A DNA stretch of 64,000 bases from Vibrio splendidus. Its GTDB lineage: Bacteria > Pseudomonadota > Gammaproteobacteria > Enterobacterales > Vibrionaceae. Made by a program: the position numbers and the translations under genes. Of this stretch, positions 1 to 8,129 are shown in pieces; positions within the stretch are counted from its first letter, which is position 1, and every line of letters starts with the position of its first letter. The stretch is from positions 2,046,001 through 2,110,000 of the forward strand of contig NZ_CP031055.1 of assembly GCF_003345295.1 (NCBI RefSeq). The letters run 5' to 3'. The notes under the pieces are model-generated. The model ran no database searches. It saw nothing but the letters and a program-made list of their open reading frames with translations, and was not told where the DNA came from.

Positions 1-573
1 TTCCCGCATGAAGGCAACACGTTAGAGCCATCAATGAGCTATTCTATAGGCTACCGCTCTCCTAAAGAGCAAGAGCTAATCAGCAACTTCGCCGATTTTG
101 TGCTTGCTCATGATATGGGTGACGTGCACCTGCACGATCCAGAATTCAAAACGCAAGAAGGCTACGGCAAAATTCGTTCATCGGATTTAAGCAATCTAAC
201 TGATATGTTGAAATCTGCATTAGAGCAACCTGAAACCATCAGCGAATTCATGGGATGTTTGCTAAGCCAATCACGCCACCAGCTTGATATCGTCGCTCCT
301 GAGCCATTATGGACAGAAGAAGAGATCGCTCAGCACTTAGAGTCAGAAGGCGAGATCTGTCGAGTATCGGGCTTAAAAGCGCTCTACCATGAGAATGAAA
401 GCAACACGGCTTACATCAATGGTGAAGTGGTCAAGGTTGAAGAAGCGGATTCATCGCTACTAAACGTACTGTGTGATGACTCGGTGATTAACTCAGCAAC
501 CACTTTGACTCCTTCAGGTGTCACTGTCGTGACTGAATTGGTAAATAAAGGTTACTGGTTTATCGAAGACTAA
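1..573 (+). CDS. roxA: Ribosomal protein L16 arginine hydroxylase, C-terminal part
   Basis: This frame is open from the first base, so the gene is cut by the window edge; the ATG at 34 is internal. The product resembles the C-terminal half of RoxA/YcfD, a JmjC-type cupin 2-oxoglutarate/Fe(II) oxygenase that hydroxylates an arginine of ribosomal protein L16. The visible part begins FPHEGNT and continues with the conserved S-I-G-Y-R stretch, followed by the helical dimerisation region and the C-terminal winged-helix-like part. The family match is from memory of YcfD. The upstream His/Asp iron ligands are outside the window. A convergent chemoreceptor follows, with a shared terminator between them. 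Confidence 0.85.
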   Translation, partial: FPHEGNTLEPSMSYSIGYRSPKEQELISNFADFVLAHDMGDVHLHDPEFKTQEGYGKIRSSDLSNLTDMLKSALEQPETISEFMGCLLSQSRHQLDIVAPEPLWTEEEIAQHLESEGEICRVSGLKALYHENESNTAYINGEVVKVEEADSSLLNVLCDDSVINSATTLTPSGVTVVTELVNKGYWFIED

Positions 574-614
574 CTTGGTTAATTGGTTTCGATGAATATC
601 ACCGAGCCCTAGAA

Positions 615-654
615 CCTAATAGCCTAATAGCCTAATAGCCTAATAGCCTAATAG
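615..654. repeat. Five tandem copies of an 8-bp unit
   Basis: The unit CCTAATAG is repeated five times without a mismatch, followed by a partial sixth copy. It lies just after the roxA stop codon. Because the unit is 8 bp and contains TAATAG, the array puts stop codons in all three forward frames. It looks like a slippage-prone microsatellite. Confidence 0.9.
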
Positions 655-669
655 CCTTAGAAAAACAGA

Positions 670-705
670 AAAGGGACAAATGAAATCTTCATTTGTCCCT
701 TTTTC
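670..705. terminator. Bidirectional terminator between roxA and the chemoreceptor gene
   Basis: A 13-bp stem (AAGGGACAAATGA and its complement) with a short loop is flanked by A-rich sequence on the left and a T-run on the right. It can end both convergent transcripts. Confidence 0.85.
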
Positions 706-763
706 GATTCAACCGTTAGCTAAACTTAAATAGCCAAACCGTGAACTACTAGACCTTCAACTA

Positions 764-2881
764 CTAGACCTTGAATTGATTCACCAATTTCTGTTGCTGT
801 TGAGATAGTTGCTCGATTTCGCTGCCCACTTGCTCAGAAGCTGCAGCTTGTTCCAAAATTTTCGCACTTAAGTCGCGAATGTTAACCACACTTTGATTCA
901 CTTCACCGGAAACCGATTGCTGCTCTTCTGCTGCTCTCACGATCTGGCTATTCATATCGCTGATCTCTTCAATTGAAGTGAAAATCGAACCAAGATCTTC
1001 AACTGCATTTTGAACATGTAACGCAGTATCGTTGGCTAAGATATTACCTTCTTGTATCGCTTCAACAACATCTTGAGTTCCAGCATGAACCTTGTCGATC
1101 ACCGCTCTGATTTCACCAACCGATGATTGTGTACGACTTGCTAAGTTTCTTACCTCATCAGCTACAACAGCAAAACCTCGCCCTTGCTCACCCGCCCTCG
1201 CCGCTTCAATCGCCGCATTCAATGCTAGTAAGTTGGTTTGCTCTGAGATCCCTTCAATAACACTTAAGATTTCGGTGATGTTACCGTTATTTTTAGCTAA
1301 CTCTTCAACAATAGGAACAGCGCTCGACATACGCTCCACCAGCTTTCTCATTTCTCCAGCTGAGAGCTCGATGACTTGTTGCCCTTGTCGAGCAGAACGG
1401 TTCGCTTCACAAGCAGCATCAACTGCAACTTCTGCATTTTGTACCACTAAGCCAGCAGTCTGAGTCATCTCTTCTGCGGCTGTTGCCACTAGATCGACTT
1501 CTTTAAATTGAGATTCACTGCTTTCACGTGTACTTGATGCTGATGCCTTAGCTTGGCTTGTCGTGCTCGCCACTTGCTCAGTGGTTTGAATCACTTCTTT
1601 AATCGTGTGCTGAAGCTTGTCTAAGAACAGGTTAAACCCTTGTGATAACTGACCAATTTCGTCTTGAGATTTCACTTCCAAACGCTGAGTCAAATCACCT
1701 TCACCAGAAGCGATATCATTGAGCCTTTCGACTACCTGTCGGATAGGCTTAACAATAGACAATGAAGAAAACGCGATAATAGCTAAACCAAAAAGAATAA
1801 AGATGACGCCTGCAATCACTTCCGTTTGGATGCCTTCGCTTACTTTAGTACTAATGATTGAATCCAATCGGTTAGCATCGGCAACCACGCTCTCACGCGG
1901 GATCTCAAACAACACGCCCCAAGTTTGGTTGGCTGCGAAAACAGGCGCGAATGCGAGTAACCACTCACCATTCTCACTCCATTGAGTCGTCACTTCACCA
2001 CCGAAAATAAAGTCAGTCATTAAATCACTGTTGGTATTGTCACTTTGAAAGACCGAGCCGACTGCAATACTTGAGTCATCTGAAGCAATAACTGAACCGT
2101 CTAGGCTGACAACATAAACGGCACCAGCGCCATCAAATAAGCTTTGATCTGATTGCGTGACCACACTGGTCAAGCCATCTAGCCTTAGGTCAATACCCAA
2201 GAAGCCAATAGCAACATCATCAACTAAGATAGGTACTGAAATTGAAGAGGTAAGTAATGCAGTACCACCGCTGTTCACGACTCGTGGAGTACTAATACAC
2301 GTTTGCCCTGAAGACAAAGGACAATAAAAGCGTTCGCTATTACTATCATCGCTCAAGATAGGTTCTGACAGAACGTTCGCTAGAACATTTTCGCCGTTAT
2401 CCGCCACCTTCCAATAAGGAGCAAAACGACCTTTTTCATTAGATCCAACATAGTCCGCATCGACATAATTCGCATCTTCACCATCAAGTAAATCAGGTTG
2501 GAAAACTAAATATGCACCTTGAATAGAATCAAAGTTCAAAACTGAGCGACGAACCATTTCATCTAACGCAGTACGAAGCTCTTCACTTGGGGTAAAGTTT
2601 TCATCCGCATTGTTCTTTAGAAACTGAGCACTGGCTGCTAACATTTCTGCGCGGTAAACCGCTTCGTCTACATAACGTTGGGTTTCTTGAGCATTAAGCT
2701 GAGAAACAGACGCCAGCAACTGCTGAGTTTTATTGATAACTGATTCTGAGCTTTGAGATTTGATGACTTGTTGGTTACTGGTCGCGTTATAGATTGAAAA
2801 ACCAATAAGAGACAGTGAAGTAATGATTAGACAGCAGCCTGCAAGCAGGGTGATTTTCCACTGTACCGATAGTGAGCGCAT
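764..2881 (-). CDS. Methyl-accepting chemotaxis protein with periplasmic Cache-type sensor
   Basis: A 705-residue transmembrane chemoreceptor. A first membrane helix (about 10-29) and a second (about 355-377) enclose a large periplasmic region that looks like a dCache ligand-binding domain. A HAMP domain follows (about 378-430), then a long coiled coil whose tip carries the highly conserved signalling hairpin (EQTNLLALNAAIEAARAGE). Such proteins bind small ligands outside the inner membrane and control CheA. The C-terminus ends NQFKV, with no NWETF-type tether for CheR. The start follows an AAGGAT ribosome-binding site. The ligand cannot be told from sequence. cheV lies elsewhere in the window, not adjacent. 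Confidence 0.93.
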   Translation of the reverse strand: MRSLSVQWKITLLAGCCLIITSLSLIGFSIYNATSNQQVIKSQSSESVINKTQQLLASVSQLNAQETQRYVDEAVYRAEMLAASAQFLKNNADENFTPSEELRTALDEMVRRSVLNFDSIQGAYLVFQPDLLDGEDANYVDADYVGSNEKGRFAPYWKVADNGENVLANVLSEPILSDDSNSERFYCPLSSGQTCISTPRVVNSGGTALLTSSISVPILVDDVAIGFLGIDLRLDGLTSVVTQSDQSLFDGAGAVYVVSLDGSVIASDDSSIAVGSVFQSDNTNSDLMTDFIFGGEVTTQWSENGEWLLAFAPVFAANQTWGVLFEIPRESVVADANRLDSIISTKVSEGIQTEVIAGVIFILFGLAIIAFSSLSIVKPIRQVVERLNDIASGEGDLTQRLEVKSQDEIGQLSQGFNLFLDKLQHTIKEVIQTTEQVASTTSQAKASASSTRESSESQFKEVDLVATAAEEMTQTAGLVVQNAEVAVDAACEANRSARQGQQVIELSAGEMRKLVERMSSAVPIVEELAKNNGNITEILSVIEGISEQTNLLALNAAIEAARAGEQGRGFAVVADEVRNLASRTQSSVGEIRAVIDKVHAGTQDVVEAIQEGNILANDTALHVQNAVEDLGSIFTSIEEISDMNSQIVRAAEEQQSVSGEVNQSVVNIRDLSAKILEQAAASEQVGSEIEQLSQQQQKLVNQFKV

Positions 2882-3380
2882 TTAATATCCTTATTTAAGC
2901 CAAAAGACTTCCATAACCGTAACTACCACATTGAGATGAATTGAAGAGCACAATGTAAATAAGTTTGACGAATAGCTTAGCGGATAATTACAGCACAAAT
3001 TGCTTACATATAAAACGAAAGTTTACATAAATGTTAATAGGCCGTGTCTTTTGCCTTTTTTCTGTGATTTCAACTAAATGTATTCACGCCATCATGGGCC
3101 ATGTAACTATTGAACTAACACTTTAGGCATAACCATAGCATCGAAATTTCTAGGAAAAACATTCCCCCTTTTGATCGTTGAGAATACAACAATTTCAGAT
3201 TAGTTTTAATAATCCAAACTATAGATTTTTATCTTGATCAACTTCACACTTTTTGATTGCTAACTCGGCACTCAACCTCTAATATCTCGCGCCTAGATTC
3301 CCTGAACACTTTATTCATTTGGCTCTCCTCAAAGGAGCGCTAAGGCTTTTTACGTCTTTAATTTTTGGAGAGAAACGCAA
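2882..3380. other. Intergenic region between divergent chemoreceptor and emrD genes
   Basis: About 500 AT-rich bases that must hold the promoters of both divergent genes. I see no convincing reading frame. Near emrD (about 3321-3340) an imperfect hairpin, CTCTCCT with AGGAG, precedes a short T-rich stretch and could be a weak leader structure. Nothing else stands out. Confidence 0.6.
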
Positions 3381-4586
3381 ATGTCTGCCTCGTTTCCATT
3401 AGCGAAACTTACCTTTTTAATCGCTATTCTGACTGCCGTAGGTCAAATGACTCAAACGATGTACGTGCCTTCTATCGGTCATATGTCGGGTGAGTTCTTA
3501 GTTTCGGCATCTTCACTGCAAGCAGTGATGGCGTGTTACTTGATCCCTTATGGTCTGTCGCAATTTGTTTACGGCCCACTTTCTGATCGCCTAGGTCGTA
3601 AACCGATCATCGTGATTGGTTTGATCATCTACATCATCGGTACTTTGGTCGCATTATTCGCTCATGAATATGAATGGTTCTTAGCGGGTAGCTTTATCCA
3701 AGGTTTGGGTATCGGTTGTGGCGGTGCGATGTCTCGTACATTGACTCGCGACTGTTTTGAAGGCGCAGAACTGCACCGTGCAAACAGCTTGATTAGCATG
3801 TGTGTGATTTTCTCACCATTGATGGCTCCTGTATTGGGCGGTTACCTGACAGAAGCTTTCGGCTGGCGTTCTAGCTACTTATTCCTTGCACTGTTTGGTA
3901 TTGCTGTTGTGATCACTATGATGACGAGCATGATGGAAACACTACCGAAAGAACGACGCAAGCATGAATCAGTTGCCAACAGCTACAAATTCGTTCTGTC
4001 TGACAAACGTTTCCAAGGTTTCTTATTGGTATTAGTCGCAACCTTTGCTGGCGTAGCCGTATTTGAAGCAGCGGCAGGTGTGTTGCTTGGCGGCGTACTT
4101 GGCTTACCTGCAACCACAGTAAGCTTGTTGTTTGTCTTACCCATTCCGGGTTACTTAGTCGGTGCAGGCCTATCTAGTTACATCGCACAACGTCGCAGTG
4201 AGCGCCGCGTACTGAATGTTGGTCTAGTTGCTATCTTGGTAGGCTCAACAGTGGTGTTGATACCGGGTCTATTCGGTCAAACAACAGCATTAACTTTGAT
4301 TGGCGGTGCAACGATTTACTTCTTAGGCGCTGGTATCTTATTTCCAGCAGCAACAACGGGAGCGCTTTCGCCATTCCCATTCCACGCAGGTACAGGGGGC
4401 GCGATCCTCGGTGGTATGCAGAACCTAGGTGCTGGCATCGCAACACTATTGGCATCGTTCTTCCCTGCTCAAGACCAACTGCCACTCGGTTGCTTGATGA
4501 TTGCAATGTCATTCATCGCCATGCTTGGTTTACGTTGGGTTAATCGTAAACCTGACCATTCAAATGAAATGCCATTGGCTATCTAA
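3381..4586 (+). CDS. emrD: Multidrug efflux MFS transporter EmrD
   Basis: A 401-residue inner-membrane transporter of the major facilitator superfamily, DHA1 drug:H+ antiporter group. It aligns along its whole length with E. coli EmrD from memory: VGQM-Q-Y-P near the N-terminus, the loop 2-3 motif (GPLSDRLGRKP, about 65-75), and PFPF-AGT-GA-GG-QN in the last third. Twelve hydrophobic segments are apparent. The start is preceded by GGAGAG. EmrD-type pumps export amphipathic compounds such as uncouplers and detergents; the substrate here is inferred. It is monocistronic, with a terminator directly after. Confidence 0.9.
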   Translation: MSASFPLAKLTFLIAILTAVGQMTQTMYVPSIGHMSGEFLVSASSLQAVMACYLIPYGLSQFVYGPLSDRLGRKPIIVIGLIIYIIGTLVALFAHEYEWFLAGSFIQGLGIGCGGAMSRTLTRDCFEGAELHRANSLISMCVIFSPLMAPVLGGYLTEAFGWRSSYLFLALFGIAVVITMMTSMMETLPKERRKHESVANSYKFVLSDKRFQGFLLVLVATFAGVAVFEAAAGVLLGGVLGLPATTVSLLFVLPIPGYLVGAGLSSYIAQRRSERRVLNVGLVAILVGSTVVLIPGLFGQTTALTLIGGATIYFLGAGILFPAATTGALSPFPFHAGTGGAILGGMQNLGAGIATLLASFFPAQDQLPLGCLMIAMSFIAMLGLRWVNRKPDHSNEMPLAI

Positions 4587-4617
4587 AGTAAAACTCGAAC
4601 CCTGCCCAAACAACGAA

Positions 4618-4649
4618 GAGGGACATACTGAAAAGTGTGTCCCCTTTTT
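4618..4649 (+). terminator. Terminator of emrD
   Basis: A GGGACATAC / GTGTGTCCC stem with one wobble pair and a TGAAAA loop, followed by TTTTT. Confidence 0.85.
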
Positions 4650-4851
4650 GTTTCGCATTTATTCCTTCCACTCTCACTTATCAGCAATTTCATTTAACAT
4701 TACTTTGATTTTTTGAAAACAATAACAGACACTTACGCTGAAAGTGCCTATCCAGAATCCAATTATAAATAACATCACTGGAAGAACCCAAGTTCAGATT
4801 ACAAAGGATGCTGGCATTAAAACGAGTAAGGTGCACACTAAGGATATACAG

Positions 4852-7017
4852 ATGCGTTTCGCTTTAACCACATTAGCCGTATCGGTCGCGCTTGTCGCCG
4901 GATGCAGCAATCAAGGAATAACAACCATGGACCACAACTCTCCATCGCAACTCATCGCACATCAAACCCAAGCCCCCGTAGCTAAGAAAGTCCCTCATGC
5001 AATGACGATTCATAGTGATACCCGAATCGATGATTATTACTGGATGCGTGATGATGAACGCCAAGACCCAGAGATCTTGCAGCATCTTGAGCAAGAGAAC
5101 CAGTACGCAGAGGCCGTGCTGAAACACACTGAAGCATCACAAGAACAGTTATTTGAAGAGATCAAAGGGCGAATCGCAAAAGACGACAATTCAGTACCGG
5201 TTCGCAAAGGCAGCTACTTCTATTCGAATGAAGTCACAGGTGACAACGAATACCCCGTTCACTTACGTGCAAAAGACTTTGCAGGCGCAGACAAGCAAAT
5301 CATTTTAGACGTTAACGCACTGGCAAAAGAACATGAATTCTTCAGTGTTGGTGGCTTGACGATCAGTCCAAACGAAAACTTGTTGGCCTATGGCGAAGAT
5401 ACGCTTAGCCGCCGAATCTACACCATCAAGATTAAAGACCTCACGACAGGTGAATATCTGAAAGACGAAATTGAAGGTGCCTCGAGTGCAATTGGATGGC
5501 AAAACGACAACCAAGCCTTCTACTACATCAAGAAAGATCCACAAACATTGCTGGGTTACCAAGTTTTACGACATGTATTGGGCACACCTCAGACAAGCGA
5601 TGAGCTAATCTACGAAGAAACCGACAGCGCTTACTACACCTCTTTGAGTAAAAGCAAAGACGGTGAAAAGGTCTACATCTGGCACTCGAGCACTGAAACC
5701 AGTGGTGTTTCGATGATTGATGCCAACAACCCAAACGCGAAAGCAGAAGCTTTCTACCCACGAGAGACTGGCATCGAGTACAGCATCGCTAAGCTAGATG
5801 ATTGGTATTACATCGACACTAACTACCAAGCCGTCAACTTCCGTTTAATGAAAGTAAACACGGCTGACATGCATGACCGTTCAAAATGGGTCGACGTCAT
5901 CCCAGCAGACGACGGCACTCAACTTGTAGATTTCGAACTGTTTGATGACCATCTTGTTTACGAACAACGTGCGAATGGCTTGTCTACAGTGAAAGTTCGC
6001 CAACTATCAACAGGTAACGAGTTCCCACTTGAATTTAACGACACCGCATTTGCCGCTTACCTAACGAGTAACTATGAATTAGATAACTCAAAAGTTCGTG
6101 TCTATTACAGCAGCTTAACCACGCCAGGTACTTACTATGATTTCGATCTAAGTACAGGTGAACCTGAGCTAATGAAGCAGACACCCGTATTAGGTGATTT
6201 CGAAGCGGATAACTACCAATCAGAGCGAATCATGGTAACGGCTCGCGATGGTAAGCAAGTACCTGTCTCTTTGGTATATCGCAAAGACTTATTCAAGAAA
6301 GACGGCACTAACCCTATCTATCAATACGGCTATGGCTCTTACGGCCACACAATCGAACCAACCTTTGGATCGGCTCGCCTCAGCTTACTTGATCGCGGAT
6401 TCGTTTATGCTATCGCACATATTCGTGGTTCAGAAATGCTTGGTCGCCCTTGGTATGAAAATGGCAAGAAACTGACCAAACAAAACACGTTCAACGACTT
6501 TATTGATGTAACCAAAGGGCTTGTTGAAGAAGGTTACGGCGCTAAGGATAAAGTATTTGCGGTAGGCGGCTCGGCTGGCGGTCTATTGATGGGCGCAATC
6601 ATCAACCAAGCACCAGAACTGTACCGTGGTATTGGTGCACATGTTCCGTTTGTAGACGTGGTGACGACAATGCTTGATGAATCGATTCCTCTCACCACAA
6701 ACGAGTATGACGAATGGGGCAACCCCAACGATAAAACCTACTACGATTACATGCTAGGTTACTCGCCATATGACAATGTGAAAGTTCAAAGCTACCCGAA
6801 CATGTTAGTAACAACAGGCCTGCATGACTCACAAGTACAGTACTTTGAACCAATGAAGTGGGTGGCGAAACTGCGTGAAATGAAAACAGACAATAATGTA
6901 TTGTTGTTCAAAACCGATATGGAAGCTGGTCACGGCGGGGCTTCTGGTCGATTTAAACGACTCAAAGAAGACGCACTTGAATACGCCTTCTTTTTAGACT
7001 TGCTAAAAACTCAGTAG
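4852..7017 (+). CDS. ptrB: Oligopeptidase B-type S9A serine peptidase, predicted lipoprotein
   Basis: A prolyl-oligopeptidase family enzyme that cleaves short peptides, typically after basic residues. An N-terminal seven-bladed propeller region precedes an alpha/beta-hydrolase domain with Ser574 (GGSAGG), Asp659 (GLHDSQV) and His694 (AGHGG). I chose the ATG at 4852 because AAGGAT stands seven bases before it and the protein then begins with a lipoprotein signal ending LVAGC (Cys18); an in-frame GTG at 4744 would add 36 unlikely residues. Classical oligopeptidase B is cytoplasmic, so this 721-residue form is probably exported and lipid-anchored. It is monocistronic. The family call is firm; the substrate is inferred. 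Confidence 0.88.
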   Translation: MRFALTTLAVSVALVAGCSNQGITTMDHNSPSQLIAHQTQAPVAKKVPHAMTIHSDTRIDDYYWMRDDERQDPEILQHLEQENQYAEAVLKHTEASQEQLFEEIKGRIAKDDNSVPVRKGSYFYSNEVTGDNEYPVHLRAKDFAGADKQIILDVNALAKEHEFFSVGGLTISPNENLLAYGEDTLSRRIYTIKIKDLTTGEYLKDEIEGASSAIGWQNDNQAFYYIKKDPQTLLGYQVLRHVLGTPQTSDELIYEETDSAYYTSLSKSKDGEKVYIWHSSTETSGVSMIDANNPNAKAEAFYPRETGIEYSIAKLDDWYYIDTNYQAVNFRLMKVNTADMHDRSKWVDVIPADDGTQLVDFELFDDHLVYEQRANGLSTVKVRQLSTGNEFPLEFNDTAFAAYLTSNYELDNSKVRVYYSSLTTPGTYYDFDLSTGEPELMKQTPVLGDFEADNYQSERIMVTARDGKQVPVSLVYRKDLFKKDGTNPIYQYGYGSYGHTIEPTFGSARLSLLDRGFVYAIAHIRGSEMLGRPWYENGKKLTKQNTFNDFIDVTKGLVEEGYGAKDKVFAVGGSAGGLLMGAIINQAPELYRGIGAHVPFVDVVTTMLDESIPLTTNEYDEWGNPNDKTYYDYMLGYSPYDNVKVQSYPNMLVTTGLHDSQVQYFEPMKWVAKLREMKTDNNVLLFKTDMEAGHGGASGRFKRLKEDALEYAFFLDLLKTQ

Positions 7018-7052
7018 GCTCAACGTAACTGTAGGTATTCACACCATTTAAC

Positions 7053-7082
7053 GTCGCCATTTTGTCTTTATAAAGTGGCGAC
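7053..7082 (+). terminator. Possible terminator or mRNA-end hairpin after ptrB
   Basis: GTCGCCA and TGGCGAC form a 7-bp stem around a 16-base loop. There is no T-run after it, so intrinsic termination is doubtful. Confidence 0.35.
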
Positions 7083-7187
7083 AGAAATTATTAAGCATGG
7101 TTAAATACGATGAACCATGAAATCAACCAAATCAAAAAATCTTTGAAAGCTCGTAGTGACAAAGATTTCTGAGAGGTATAAAAACAA

Positions 7188-7994
7188 ATGAAAGTTATTA
7201 GCTTCAACATCAATGGCCTTAGAGCCCGCCTTCACCAACTGCAAGCGATTATCGACAAACACCAACCCGACGTGATTGGTCTTCAAGAAATTAAAGTGCA
7301 CGATGAAGCCTTCCCGCTCGCTGATGTTGAAGCGATGGGCTACAAGGTTTACTTCCACGGCCAAAAAGCACACTACGGTGTGGCAATGTTGTGTAAGCAA
7401 GAACCTATCTCTGTGCAGAAAGGTTTTCCTACAGACAATGAATACCATCAAAAGCGTATGATCATGGCTACGTTTGAAGATGAAAACGGTGAAAAGGTAA
7501 CGGTACTAAACGGTTACTTCCCTCAAGGAGACAACATTAAGCATGAAACCAAATACCCGTACAAGCGTGAGTTCTACAAAGACTTAATGACGTACCTGAA
7601 CGATTACCACAACAAAGATGAACAAGTGATCGTAATGGGCGACATTAATATCAGCCCTACCGATATTGATATCGGTATTGGTGAACCTAATGCGAAACGT
7701 TGGTTGAAAACAGGTAAGTGTTCTTTCCAACCAGAAGAGCGCGAATGGTTGAAAACACTGATGGATTGGGGTTTTGTGGACAGCTTCCGTTTACTACACC
7801 CTGAAGTGAACGATCAATACTCGTGGTTTGATTACCGCTCAAAAGGCTTCGTAGACAACCGTGGTCTGCGTATTGATGTGGTCCTAGCAACTCAAAAGCT
7901 TGCTGACAAATGTACTGAAGCGGGCATCGACTACGAGCTACGCGGTATTGAAAAACCATCAGACCACGCTCCGATTTGGTCTACGTTTAAATAG
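7188..7994 (+). CDS. xthA: Exodeoxyribonuclease III
   Basis: A 268-residue member of the exonuclease/endonuclease/phosphatase fold, ExoIII type. It acts on AP sites and 3'-blocked ends in base-excision repair and is a 3'-5' exonuclease on duplex DNA. Visible motifs are FNINGLRAR at the start, the metal-binding Glu in GLQEIK (about 34), MGDINISP (about 150) and the catalytic SDHAPIW near the C-terminus. Length matches E. coli XthA (268). The start follows a GAGAGG ribosome-binding site. It is monocistronic, with a strong terminator after it. Confidence 0.96.
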   Translation: MKVISFNINGLRARLHQLQAIIDKHQPDVIGLQEIKVHDEAFPLADVEAMGYKVYFHGQKAHYGVAMLCKQEPISVQKGFPTDNEYHQKRMIMATFEDENGEKVTVLNGYFPQGDNIKHETKYPYKREFYKDLMTYLNDYHNKDEQVIVMGDINISPTDIDIGIGEPNAKRWLKTGKCSFQPEEREWLKTLMDWGFVDSFRLLHPEVNDQYSWFDYRSKGFVDNRGLRIDVVLATQKLADKCTEAGIDYELRGIEKPSDHAPIWSTFK

Positions 7995-8073
7995 TCATTT
8001 TTAGGTAACAAAACTTAGCCAGATCAAGTAGCAAGCAAATAGTACTCACAATGCTGATCAGAAGCTAATAACG

Positions 8074-8106
8074 AAAGAGAGGAGATAATATCTCCTCTCT
8101 TTTTAT
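8074..8106. terminator. Terminator between xthA and the metalloprotease gene
   Basis: AGAGAGGAGATA and its complement form a near-perfect stem followed by TTTTTA. It lies between two convergent genes and can serve both. Confidence 0.85.
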
Positions 8107-8129
8107 TCGTGACTCTATCTGTCATATAC

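Noticed and set aside
615..654. CRISPR-like array
   Set aside because: The repeats are contiguous 8-bp units without spacers and no cas genes are present.
3321..3350. Attenuator in front of emrD
   Set aside because: The hairpin is imperfect and the T-rich stretch is displaced, so I mention it only as a possible weak structure.
4744..4851. A longer oligopeptidase beginning at GTG 4744
   Set aside because: The extra 36 residues would hide the lipoprotein signal, and the ATG at 4852 has the better ribosome-binding site.
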